This document shows, in pieces, positions 7,558 to 16,068 of a DNA stretch of 53,449 nt. The number at the start of each line of letters is the position of its first letter. The first letter of the stretch is position 1. The translations under genes and the position numbers were made by a program. The DNA lies in assembly GCA_022792815.1 (NCBI GenBank), contig JAAWBS010000025.1, forward strand, positions 1 to 53,449. The letters are read 5' to 3'. Source of the stretch: Hungatella sp. (GTDB lineage: Bacteria; Bacillota; Clostridia; Lachnospirales; Lachnospiraceae). The notes below the pieces were generated by a model, which searched no databases, was not told the DNA's origin, and saw only the letters and a list, made by a program, of their open reading frames with translations.

Positions 7558-8367
7558 ATGAAACTGGAGGCGGAGAATCTGACATTTTCCTACGGGGCAA
7601 AAAAGATTCTTGACAACATCGGATTTTCCGTGGCCGAGGGGGAATTTGTAAGCCTTCTCGGCCCCTCGGGGAGCGGGAAATCCACCGTCTTGAAGTTGCT
7701 CACGGGAGTCCTCAAGGGGGAGAAGGGGAAGATTCGGATAGACGGGAGAGAGATCCGGGACCCATCGGGCCGGTTTGCCTATATGCCCCAGAATGATCTC
7801 CTGTTTCCATGGAAGACGATCCTGGACAATGTATGCCTCTACGGACAGATACATGGTTCCCTGGAAGCCATGCGAAAGGAGGCCAGAGGGTATCTGTCCG
7901 AGTTCGGTCTGGCGGGGTACGAGGACTGCTATCCATCCCAGCTGTCCGGCGGGATGCGGCAGAGAGCGGCATTTTTGAGGACGGCTCTGTGCCAGGCAGA
8001 TATTCTCTTGCTGGACGAGCCTTTCGGGGCGCTGGATGTGATCACCAGAGGGGAGATGCAGGACTGGCTCCTCCATCTGAGAAGAAAGTTTGAGAGGACG
8101 GTGATCTTGGTGACCCATGATATGGATGAGGCGATCTATCTGTCTGACCGGATCTTGATCCTCAATCAGTCTCCGGCCGGGATTGTAGATGAGATTCTCA
8201 TAGACGCCGAGGTACGGGACAGGGAATGGCTCTACAGCCAGGGACAGCTTCGGAGAAAAATCTACGGGCGGATCATGGGCAGGGCAGACGCAGGCTCCGC
8301 CCAGAGCAGGCAGGGCCCTGAGGAGGAAGCTCACGGTGTAATGCAGCGGAAAAGGAATGAGAGATGA
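7558..8367 (+). CDS. thiZ: ABC transporter ATP-binding protein (ThiZ-like)
   Basis: All ATPase motifs are present: Walker A GPSGSGKST, Q-loop YMPQND, signature LSGGMRQR, Walker B ILLLDEP with the D-loop GALD, and the switch His in VTHDMDEA. The closest families are SsuB/TauB/ThiZ. I choose ATG 7558, which has AAGGAGGG upstream; a longer frame from 7471 overlaps thiY and is unlikely. The C-terminal 25 residues are polar and probably dispensable. It should power the ThiX permease. Confidence 0.92.
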   Translation: MKLEAENLTFSYGAKKILDNIGFSVAEGEFVSLLGPSGSGKSTVLKLLTGVLKGEKGKIRIDGREIRDPSGRFAYMPQNDLLFPWKTILDNVCLYGQIHGSLEAMRKEARGYLSEFGLAGYEDCYPSQLSGGMRQRAAFLRTALCQADILLLDEPFGALDVITRGEMQDWLLHLRRKFERTVILVTHDMDEAIYLSDRILILNQSPAGIVDEILIDAEVRDREWLYSQGQLRRKIYGRIMGRADAGSAQSRQGPEEEAHGVMQRKRNER

Positions 8368-8377
8368 GGAGTGTGAC

Positions 8378-9184
8378 ATGGCAGGACAATGGATTCTGAG
8401 CGACGCTCATGCCCACATGGGAAGCCCGGCAGAGCGGCAGGAGAGAGAACAGAATGGGATATTCAGCCTTCTGTGCGGGGGGACTCCGGGGGAGGCCGAA
8501 GCTCTGTGGGAATCATTTGAGAAGTCAAAGGGCAAAAGCTGCCTTAAGCCTGCCTGCGGGATCCATCCATGGTATGCGGACCGATATGAGCTTTCGGATA
8601 TGGAGAGATGGCTTCTGCTCTGCCCGGTGATCGGGGAGATCGGCATGGACAGCGTGTGGTGCCGGGTGCCGCTGGACGTGCAGGAGGAGAGAATGAGGCA
8701 GCAGCTTCATCTGGCCTGCCGTCTGCAAAAGCCGGTGGTTCTCCACACCAAGGGGCAGGAGGAGAAGATCGCCCGAATCATAGACGAGTATCCCAATCGC
8801 TATCTGGTTCACTGGTATTCCTGCGAATCGTTTCTGGAAGAATATGTAAGCCGGGGCTGCTATTTCTCCGTAGGCCCGGATGTGTGGTGGAACCCGTCTG
8901 TCCGAAAAGTGGCAGAGCGGGTTCCTTTAGAGCGGCTTCTCATCGAAACCGACGGTCTTGAGGCCGTCCGATGGGCGTGGGAGGAAGGGGAGAGATACCG
9001 GGAGGTACAAGGTGGAGGACAGCCATTGAAATCAGGGCCTTCAGCGGGGGGATCAGGCGGCCGGGTGACACGCAGTTTGGAGCATACCTTGCAAACCATT
9101 GCAGGGATCCGCGGCATCTCTTTAGAGGAAGCGGGAAGACAATTTGCGGGGAATCTGAAAAAGGGGTTTCTTTTAGGAGTTTAA
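8378..9184 (+). CDS. TatD family metal-dependent hydrolase
   Basis: The motifs of the TatD family (amidohydrolase fold) appear in order: DAHAHMG (metal-binding His pair), ACGIHPWY, IGEIGMD, VLHTKG, HWYSC and LIETDGLE near the end. ATG 8378 has an AGGAG site six bases upstream; ATG 8357, inside the end of the ATPase gene, is the alternative. TatD proteins are DNases or other phosphoesterases. Its place as last gene of a TPP-riboswitch operon suggests a task linked to thiamine precursor salvage, but this is only inferred from position. A polar Gly/Ser insert lies near residue 215. Confidence 0.85.
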   Translation: MAGQWILSDAHAHMGSPAERQEREQNGIFSLLCGGTPGEAEALWESFEKSKGKSCLKPACGIHPWYADRYELSDMERWLLLCPVIGEIGMDSVWCRVPLDVQEERMRQQLHLACRLQKPVVLHTKGQEEKIARIIDEYPNRYLVHWYSCESFLEEYVSRGCYFSVGPDVWWNPSVRKVAERVPLERLLIETDGLEAVRWAWEEGERYREVQGGGQPLKSGPSAGGSGGRVTRSLEHTLQTIAGIRGISLEEAGRQFAGNLKKGFLLGV

Positions 9185-9207
9185 AGGGAAGAGAATGGTA
9201 TTATGAC

Positions 9208-9236
9208 TTGATTTTATTTGAAACCTGTTTTAAAAT
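9208..9236 (+). promoter_or_regulatory. Promoter of the phosphorelay operon
   Basis: TTGATT at 9208-9213, 17 bases, then TAAAAT at 9231-9236. The same stretch is partly self-complementary (TGATTTTATTT and AAAATAAATCA). It sits about 70 bases before the receiver gene at 9306. Confidence 0.5.
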
Positions 9237-9305
9237 AAATCATATATGGGATGGGGGGAAGCCCTGACGACAATATACCCGACAATCTAGCTAGGAGGCA
9301 GATGT

Positions 9306-9668
9306 ATGAGAAAACGTATTTTAGTAGTGGATGACGACGCGATGAATCTGAAGAGAACCAGGATGATTCTGGAGAAGTATTACAATGTACTTCTTGCGGA
9401 ATCGGGGAGAGAAGCCCTTGAAAAGATCAAGTACGAAAAGGTCGACCTGATTCTCCTTGACATAGCGATGCCGATTATGGACGGTCTGGAGACATTCAAG
9501 CGAATGAAAGAATCAGATGTGGATATACCGGTTATTTTTCTGACAGCCTCCGGTTATGAGGACGATGTGCGGACAGCCATCAGTTTGGGAGCAGTAAATT
9601 ACCTGAAGAAGCCGTTTTTCCCGGACGAACTGCTGAAACGGGTTGCATTGGGGTTTGAGGAACAATGA
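9306..9668 (+). CDS. Stand-alone receiver protein (CheY-like)
   Basis: The 120 residues are a single receiver domain: DDD near residues 8-10, acceptor Asp in LILLDIAMP (about residue 52), Thr in VIFLTASG and Lys in YLKKPFF. No output domain is present. The ATG at 9306 follows AGGAGG. Its stop overlaps the start of the hybrid kinase downstream (ATGA), so the two are translationally coupled. It may shuttle phosphate between the two hybrid kinases of the operon or act on a protein target, like Spo0F or CheY. Confidence 0.93.
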   Translation: MRKRILVVDDDAMNLKRTRMILEKYYNVLLAESGREALEKIKYEKVDLILLDIAMPIMDGLETFKRMKESDVDIPVIFLTASGYEDDVRTAISLGAVNYLKKPFFPDELLKRVALGFEEQ

Positions 9669-12592
9669 GAGCGAAAGGACAAACTAGTATACATTTGCTT
9701 TTGGCCAGTATTGTCACCATCGTCGGTGTGATGCTGATACTGCTGACGTTGGCTATGGCGTGGGAACCGTGGATGGTTCCGGTTATTTTAATCGGCAATA
9801 CCATTGTGTGGATCCTGCACATCACAAGGGCTGGCTCGGAGACATTTTATGAAAATTTATGTGCCGGACTGCTGATGGTCGGTTTTTTCTTTTTTGGGGT
9901 ACATAAAGCGATTCTTTTTGATATCCCCGCCATTGCCTGTATGCTGATTCTTGTATTTTCCATGTTTGATAAAAAGCGGCTGTTGTATATGACAGTGGCC
10001 CTTTATGCGCTGGTGGTGCTGTATCACTATTTTCTTCTGCACACCATCACCGCTGACCTGGGCGCCCAGGATCTGATACGCTTAGGGTTTGGCACCAGCG
10101 TGGTGCTGGGAGCGATGGCGATTGCCCGATATCGGATCAACAGGCGGCTGGATTCAAGGAGAAAGTACGACAGTACGGTTCTGCAGCTGGAAAAAGCCGG
10201 ACGGCAGAACGCGGAATTTCTGTCCAATGTGTCTCATGAGCTGAGAACACCCATTAATATGGTTCTCGGTATCAGTGAAGTGATATTGGAAAAGGATATT
10301 TCCGAGGAGATCCGGACAGATATGGAGTCCATAAAACTTGCGGGAAAGCGCCTGTCCAACCAGATCAATAATATGCTTGACTATACGGAGATCGTGGAGG
10401 GGACTCTGACTCCGGCGAGAGAACCATACATGATCACTTCGGTGCTCAATGATATTATCACCATGACTGCCATGCAGAGCAGCAAACATCAGCTGGAGAT
10501 GGTGTTTGATCTGGATCCCAAGATGCCGTCGGTTCTGATCGGGGATGCGGAAAAGATTTCCCATGTGCTGAAGATCGTTCTGGAGAATTCCATCAAGTTT
10601 ACAGAAGAAGGCGGCCTTGATGTCTGCATGAGATTTCGCCGGGAAAGCTATGGCATCAATCTGATCATAGATATCTATGATACCGGAATCGGCATGACAA
10701 ATGCCCAGATTACCCAGATGTGTGACGATTTTTATCAGGCAGATACCGGAAGCAGCCGTTTTGCCGGAGGCCTGGGCCTGGGACTTCCCATTGCCCGCGG
10801 CCTGCTCCATGCTATGGGCGGTTTTATGTATTTTGAGAGCAGGGAGCAGCAGGGTCTGCAGGTTCACATCACAATTCCCCAGGGAGTGGAGGATGAGACG
10901 CCGGCCCTGGTGCTTTCCGACCCGAAGCGTCTGTGCATCGCATGTTATTTCCGGCCTGAGAAATACAACAGCGAGGAGGTCAGAAGGTACTATGACAATA
11001 TGATCCTCCATATGGTGGAAGGATTGAGCATCGAGGGCTATCAGGCCCATAATTTTGAGGGGCTGGTCAAACTGCAGAGCAGCCACAGGCTGACTCATGT
11101 GTTTATCGCCCAGGCGGAATACGAAGAGAATCGAAACTATTATGAGGATTTGGCCGGCCGGTTCAGGGTGGTGGTCATCGCCGAGCGGGAATTTATGTTG
11201 TGCCGGGACAGCAGGCTTATGGTGATTCATAAACCGTTTTTTGCCCTGTCCGTTGTAAATCTGTTAAACGGCGATGTCCAGGAAAACGGATTCGGAGAAG
11301 CACAGGCTGCAGGCCGCAAACCGTTTTCCTGTGAGGGAGTTCGGGTTCTGGCTGTCGATGATGAAGAGATGAATCTGGTGGTGGCTAAAGGAGTCCTGGG
11401 AAGCTATGGGATACAGGTGGATACCTGCCTCAGCGGAAGAGAGGCAGTGGAGCGATGCGCTTCCCATCCCTATGACATCGTTTTCCTGGATCACATGATG
11501 CCGGGCTTTGACGGTGTGGAGACACTGAAACAGATCCGCGAGATCAAGAACGGGATTTATCAGGATCTGCCAGTGGTCGCATTGACTGCCAACACCATCA
11601 GCGGCGCCAGGGAGATGTTTCGAAACGAAGGGTTTACCGAGTTTATACCGAAGCCTATCGAGAGAGCCGTTCTGGAGCGCGTGCTGCGGAAAGTGCTGCC
11701 CAAGCATCAGGTTCAGTACGATGAGATGCCTGTGGCACCGGATGAGTTGTCCGGCGGCATGGCTCATGTGCCGGATAAGGGAGCCGGTAAACAAAAGGAC
11801 ACATCACAAGGCGGGGAATTAAAAGAGACTGCCTCAAAAGAAGTGATATCACAGAAGAAGAATCCAAAGGCATCCATTTCCAAGAGGAAGGCCTCAAGAA
11901 AAGACAGACAGAGAAGGAAGGCTTTGGAGAAAAAGATTTCCGTGAGAGTCACCTCGGAAGAGAGTGCTCAGGAAAAAGGTGCCCCGGAAAAGAGAAGGTC
12001 AGAAGAGCGCGGTGGGGAGGGATTGCTCCGGGAGGAGACCATCCAGAAAAACCTCATGCCGAAAGAGAATCCTCCGGAGGAGATCGCCGGAGAAGAACTT
12101 ATGCACAAAGAGAATTCTTCTAAGCAGATCGTCAGAGAGGAACTTATGCCTAAAGAGGATTCTCCCAGGGAGATCACCAGAGAGGAACCCATGCCGGAGG
12201 AGATATTCCCGGACGGGGCGGATCAGAAGAGAGGTTCCGGCTCATATTATGCGCCCCTGGCCAAAATCGGTGTCAATATACAGCTGGGATTAGAGTACTG
12301 TTGCGGGGAAGATGCTTTCTATGTGGAGATGCTGAGTATGTTCCGCTCACAGGCGGCGGAAAAGAAGGCGGAGATCATTTCCCTGTACGAGTCTGCCAAC
12401 TGGAAGGACTATACAGTCAAAGTCCATGCGCTGAAAAGTACATCTCTGACCATTGGCGCGGAACGGCTTGCAGAGGAGGCAAAGATGCTGGAGCAGGCAG
12501 GGAAGAATGGAAATATTGAATACATCCGACACAGTCACCCCACACTGCTGCGCCTGTACGATCAGATTTGCGAGACTATTGCCGGATTATAA
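9665..12592 (+). CDS. Hybrid sensor histidine kinase with pseudo-receiver, receiver and HPt domains
   Basis: About 160 N-terminal residues form five or six membrane helices. A dimerisation/phospho-acceptor helix follows with His190 in NVSHELRTPIN, then an ATPase domain (LENSIKFTEEGG, DTGIGM, GGLGLGLPIA). Residues about 420-545 look like a receiver fold but lack the usual acidic pocket. A canonical receiver at about 558-680 has acceptor Asp in VFLDHMMPG. A long Lys/Glu-rich linker (about 690-850) contains three 15-residue repeats. An HPt domain closes the protein, with VHALKSTS (His about 920). The ATG at 9665 overlaps the previous stop and has GAGGAACA upstream. This is a full His-Asp-His relay in one chain. 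No periplasmic sensor domain is obvious, so the signal may be sensed in the membrane. Confidence 0.9.
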   Translation: MRAKGQTSIHLLLASIVTIVGVMLILLTLAMAWEPWMVPVILIGNTIVWILHITRAGSETFYENLCAGLLMVGFFFFGVHKAILFDIPAIACMLILVFSMFDKKRLLYMTVALYALVVLYHYFLLHTITADLGAQDLIRLGFGTSVVLGAMAIARYRINRRLDSRRKYDSTVLQLEKAGRQNAEFLSNVSHELRTPINMVLGISEVILEKDISEEIRTDMESIKLAGKRLSNQINNMLDYTEIVEGTLTPAREPYMITSVLNDIITMTAMQSSKHQLEMVFDLDPKMPSVLIGDAEKISHVLKIVLENSIKFTEEGGLDVCMRFRRESYGINLIIDIYDTGIGMTNAQITQMCDDFYQADTGSSRFAGGLGLGLPIARGLLHAMGGFMYFESREQQGLQVHITIPQGVEDETPALVLSDPKRLCIACYFRPEKYNSEEVRRYYDNMILHMVEGLSIEGYQAHNFEGLVKLQSSHRLTHVFIAQAEYEENRNYYEDLAGRFRVVVIAEREFMLCRDSRLMVIHKPFFALSVVNLLNGDVQENGFGEAQAAGRKPFSCEGVRVLAVDDEEMNLVVAKGVLGSYGIQVDTCLSGREAVERCASHPYDIVFLDHMMPGFDGVETLKQIREIKNGIYQDLPVVALTANTISGAREMFRNEGFTEFIPKPIERAVLERVLRKVLPKHQVQYDEMPVAPDELSGGMAHVPDKGAGKQKDTSQGGELKETASKEVISQKKNPKASISKRKASRKDRQRRKALEKKISVRVTSEESAQEKGAPEKRRSEERGGEGLLREETIQKNLMPKENPPEEIAGEELMHKENSSKQIVREELMPKEDSPREITREEPMPEEIFPDGADQKRGSGSYYAPLAKIGVNIQLGLEYCCGEDAFYVEMLSMFRSQAAEKKAEIISLYESANWKDYTVKVHALKSTSLTIGAERLAEEAKMLEQAGKNGNIEYIRHSHPTLLRLYDQICETIAGL
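12053..12202 (+). repeat. 45-bp in-frame tandem repeat in the kinase linker
   Basis: Three units start at 12053, 12098 and 12143, with a partial fourth at 12188. Each encodes 15 residues on the pattern L-M-P-K-E-N-S-P-x-E-I-x-x-E-E. The repeat forms part of an acidic/basic linker between the receiver and HPt domains and probably acts as a flexible tether; copy number could vary between strains. Confidence 0.8.
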
Positions 12593-15316
12593 ATGAAAGA
12601 CAGGAGGACGTATGGGGTGTTGAAAAAGTGGTTTGAACTGATCTTTGACCACAAGATCGGTCTTAGGGAGCGTATGTTCCGTGTGGTGACAGGAATTTGT
12701 ATGGTCGCACTGGTGATCATACTGCCCATGGGAAGGAATTTCTATAATCTGCTGATCCTGGCCGCCAGCCTTGTCTGTATAGGGACGATTGTGAGAATCA
12801 GCATCCAGAAAGAATGCATCAATGCGGGAGCCACGATTATTACAATATTGCTTCTCATCCTCTTTCCGGTAAGCTTTTTTACGGCAGGTGGGTTTTACAG
12901 CGGGATGCCGGAATGGTTTGTGCTCTGTTTTATCTACATCAGTATCACCCTGATAGGAAGGCGGAAGAGCATTTTCTTCGTGCTGTGTATGGTGGAGACG
13001 CTGCTCTGTTACTACATTGCCTTTTATTATCCGGAGGTCGTTTCGCGGAATACCCAGGAACATACCTTTTTTGATTCCGCTGCCTCCGTGATCATGGTGG
13101 GCGTGTTGACCAGCGTGCTGCTTTTGTTTGTGACCAGGCTTTATGAGGAGGAGAATGAGCTTTCCAGGCAGCAGAAAAAGGAGATCGAGGAACTGAACAA
13201 AGCGGAAAATAATTTTTTTTCCAGCATGAGCCATGAGATCCGGACACCGATCAACACCATTATCGGCTTAAACGAGATCATCCTCAGGGGAGATATCCCT
13301 GAGGATGTGGCAGAAAACGCAAGGAATATTCAGGGCGCCAGCAAGATGCTGCTTACTCTGATCAACGATATTTTGGATCTGTCCAAGATCAAATCCAAGA
13401 AGATGGAGATCATCAATGTCTCCTACGAGACAGGTGCGCTTTTTTCCGAGATCGTCAATATGATCTGGATCAAGGCAAAGGAGAAGGGACTGGAATTCCG
13501 TCTTCATGTGGACCCGTCGATCCCCAGCATGCTCTGCGGCGACGAGGTGCGCATCAAGCAGATCCTGATCAATCTTCTGAACAATGCCGTCAAATATACC
13601 AGCGAGGGTTCTATCACACTGTCCGTGCGGTGTGAGCGTTTAACTCTAAACAGAGTGCGGGTCTGGTATTCTGTGGAGGACACCGGACAGGGGGTAAAAA
13701 AGGAAAATATTCCCTATATATTTAATGCCTTTAAGAGGGTTAACGAGGAGAAAAACCGCCATATCGAAGGAACCGGGCTGGGACTTAGCATCGTTCATCA
13801 GCTGGTGGAGCTGATGGGCGGGGAGATCAGTGTCAACAGTGTCTACACAAAGGGTTCCACCTTTCTCGTCATGTTGGAGCAGGACATCGTGGATGACAAG
13901 GAGCTGGGTAAGTTTACCCTGGATTCCCGTGTGAAGCCCCGTGAGGGAGGGCAGTACAGACAGAGCTTTGAGGCGCCGGATGCCCATATTCTGGTGGTAG
14001 ATGACAATGAGATGAATCTAACGGTGGTGCGGAAACTGCTTTCGGCTACAAAGATTCAGCTGGACACCGCATTGAGCGGCGCCGAATGTCTGAGGCTGAC
14101 TCAGAATCAGCATTATGACGCCATTCTGATGGATCACCTGATGCCGGAGATGGACGGGATCCAGTGTCTCCATGCGCTGCGGTCCCAGCCGGGAGGGCTG
14201 TGTCAGGATGTGCCGGTGATTGCCCTGACTGCCAATGCGGGAAGTGACAACCAGCTGCTCTACCGGAAGGAGGGGTTCAGCGGCTACTTGGCAAAACCGG
14301 TCAGCGGAGCCCTGCTGGAGGCGGCCGTTTTGAGTATCCTTCCGAAGGAGTTGGTAAGACTCAGCGAGGAGGCCATCCAGTCTGAGATCGGGAAAGATGT
14401 CCTGATCTTCGAACAGGCTCAGAGAACGTTTCTCATGATCACCACAGATAGTGTGTGTGACCTACCCGAATCTCTGAAAAAGGAGTTCGGTATTGTTGTG
14501 TGTCCCTACTACGTCTGTACGGACCAGGGGCGTTTTTTGGATGAGTTGGAACTGAAGGCGGATGAAGTGCTGTCCCATGTCGCTGAGGGGAAGAACAGTT
14601 TCTCCCTTCCTCCCGATGTGGAGGACTATGAGAGATTTTTTGCGGAGAGACTCACCGAGGCTCAGAATGTGATCCATATCACCATGGCGAAGCATGCCAG
14701 TGAGGGATACTCCAATGCTCTTGAGGCGGCTAAGTCTTTCGAGAATGTCACTGTACTTGATTCCGGTCACCTTTCCAGCAGTATGGGGCTGGCAGTGCTG
14801 TACGCTGCCTACATGGCAGAGAACGGAGCTACAAGGTCGGAAATCGTGATGACCGTGAAGAAGCTGAGGCATTATATTTCTTCTGCTTTCATCATTGACA
14901 GCACCCACATGATGTGCCGGTCAGGGCTTATACCCAAACAGATTCAAGTGCTCTGCGATGCCTTGCTTTTGCACCCGGTGATCATGCTTCGAAACAGTAA
15001 GATGGTGGTGGGCAGCATGGAGATGGGCAGTTTTTCTCATGTGGCCAGACGCTATGTGCGGAAGGTGCTTATGAATGTGAGAAATATTGACCGCCGTATT
15101 CTGTTTATCACCTATGCCGGACTGGACTCCAGAAGCCTTAAGTATATTCAGGACTTGGTGCGGCAGTACTGTCCCTTTGAGCGGGTCTATCTGCAGAAGG
15201 CTTCTTCTGCCATCGCCAGCAACTGCGGTCCGGGCTCGTTCGGGCTGCTGTTTATGAAAAAGAATGAAGCGGTAATTTCATTTTCAGAAGCGTCAAAACC
15301 AGATAAAAATCAGTGA
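12593..15316 (+). CDS. Hybrid histidine kinase fused to a receiver and a C-terminal DegV (fatty-acid-binding) domain
   Basis: Domains in order: N-terminal membrane region (about 1-190, roughly six helices); HisKA with His213 in SSMSHEIRTPINT; ATPase domain (LLNNAVKYTSEG, DTGQGV, GTGLGLSIV); receiver from about 464 with acceptor Asp in AILMDHLMPEMDG; then from about 612 to the end an almost full-length DegV/FakB domain (MITTDSVCDLPESL, ITMAKHASEGYSNAL, VLDSGHLSSSMGL, and a C-terminal NCGPGSFGL). DegV proteins bind a fatty acid in a closed pocket and usually work with the kinase FakA. Here the pocket is attached to a sensor kinase. The ATG directly follows the preceding stop; GTG 12617, with AGGAGG nine bases upstream, is an alternative start that would remove eight residues. 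Confidence 0.88.
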   Translation: MKDRRTYGVLKKWFELIFDHKIGLRERMFRVVTGICMVALVIILPMGRNFYNLLILAASLVCIGTIVRISIQKECINAGATIITILLLILFPVSFFTAGGFYSGMPEWFVLCFIYISITLIGRRKSIFFVLCMVETLLCYYIAFYYPEVVSRNTQEHTFFDSAASVIMVGVLTSVLLLFVTRLYEEENELSRQQKKEIEELNKAENNFFSSMSHEIRTPINTIIGLNEIILRGDIPEDVAENARNIQGASKMLLTLINDILDLSKIKSKKMEIINVSYETGALFSEIVNMIWIKAKEKGLEFRLHVDPSIPSMLCGDEVRIKQILINLLNNAVKYTSEGSITLSVRCERLTLNRVRVWYSVEDTGQGVKKENIPYIFNAFKRVNEEKNRHIEGTGLGLSIVHQLVELMGGEISVNSVYTKGSTFLVMLEQDIVDDKELGKFTLDSRVKPREGGQYRQSFEAPDAHILVVDDNEMNLTVVRKLLSATKIQLDTALSGAECLRLTQNQHYDAILMDHLMPEMDGIQCLHALRSQPGGLCQDVPVIALTANAGSDNQLLYRKEGFSGYLAKPVSGALLEAAVLSILPKELVRLSEEAIQSEIGKDVLIFEQAQRTFLMITTDSVCDLPESLKKEFGIVVCPYYVCTDQGRFLDELELKADEVLSHVAEGKNSFSLPPDVEDYERFFAERLTEAQNVIHITMAKHASEGYSNALEAAKSFENVTVLDSGHLSSSMGLAVLYAAYMAENGATRSEIVMTVKKLRHYISSAFIIDSTHMMCRSGLIPKQIQVLCDALLLHPVIMLRNSKMVVGSMEMGSFSHVARRYVRKVLMNVRNIDRRILFITYAGLDSRSLKYIQDLVRQYCPFERVYLQKASSAIASNCGPGSFGLLFMKKNEAVISFSEASKPDKNQ

Positions 15317-15328
15317 TCCATGTATGAA

Positions 15329-15360
15329 TGTCCTGCAGCTTGCTGCAGGACATTTTGTTC
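15329..15360 (+). terminator. Intrinsic terminator of the phosphorelay operon
   Basis: An 11-bp perfect stem (TGTCCTGCAGC/GCTGCAGGACA) with a two-base TT spacer is followed by TTTTGTTCCTTT. It lies just after the DegV-kinase gene. Confidence 0.8.
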
Positions 15361-15488
15361 CTTTCATACAAAAGAGGGAAGATGAATTTTACAAATCGGT
15401 AAAGACTTTCAGACACGGCCTGAGTTATAATGGTTGATGCCGACGCACAGACAGAGAGGATGAGCAGGCGGGAGAAAGGAGCTGGCGG

Positions 15489-16068
15489 ATGAAGGATAAA
15501 ATACTGGTCATAGAGGACGACGGAGACATCACCAATTTAATCTGCATGAATCTGGAGGCGGCGGGGTATGAGACACAAGCCGTATATGACGGAAATGAAG
15601 CGTCAGAGTGTATCAGGGATGGGGCAGATTATGACCTGGCGCTGCTGGATCTGATGCTGCCGGGGAGAGACGGATTTTCTCTCATCAGGCCGCTGACGAA
15701 GCATAGGATCCCCGTGTTGTGCCTGACGGCCAGGGGAGATGTGGTCAGCAAGGTACAGGGCCTTAAAATGGGAGCTGAGGATTACATGGTGAAACCTTTT
15801 GAGATTCTGGAGCTGCTGGTCCGCATCGAGAAAATACTTGCCAGGACAGGGACGAAAAAGGCTCTCCTCACCTATCATGCTGCCCCGGGACCGGCTTCTT
15901 GACCTGGTGTGGGGAGAAGAATTTTTGGGAGAGTCCCGGACCGTGGACGTCCATGTGGCAAAGCTGAGGAAAAAGCTGAAATCCTGTGAGGCCATTGTTA
16001 CGGTTCCTAAGGGAGGATACCTGTTTGAAGACGATGAGACGGCGTGGGAGGAGCAAGGAAAGTCATGA
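15489..16068 (+). pseudogene. OmpR-type response regulator, deleted and frameshifted
   Basis: Residues 1-120 from 15489 are an intact receiver (IEDDGD, acceptor Asp in LALLDLMLPGRDG, Thr in LTARG, Lys in YMVKPFE) ending with ILARTG. The frame then runs into a stop at 15900-15902. In another frame, from about 15877, the second half of an OmpR winged helix appears (PRDRLLDLVWG, RTVDVHVAKLRKKL, VPKGGYLF), ending at 16068. The linker and first half of the DNA-binding domain, about 50-60 residues, are missing. An internal deletion that also shifted the frame explains this better than a sequence error. The partner kinase gene at 16065 overlaps its end and looks intact. Confidence 0.85.

Noticed and set aside
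10154..11230. 358-residue open frame on the minus strand
   Set aside because: It is antisense to the hybrid kinase, whose motifs are clear; composition is His-rich shadow.
15489..16068. Programmed frameshift in the OmpR-type regulator
   Set aside because: Some 50-60 codons of the DNA-binding domain are absent, so a shift alone would not restore a working protein.
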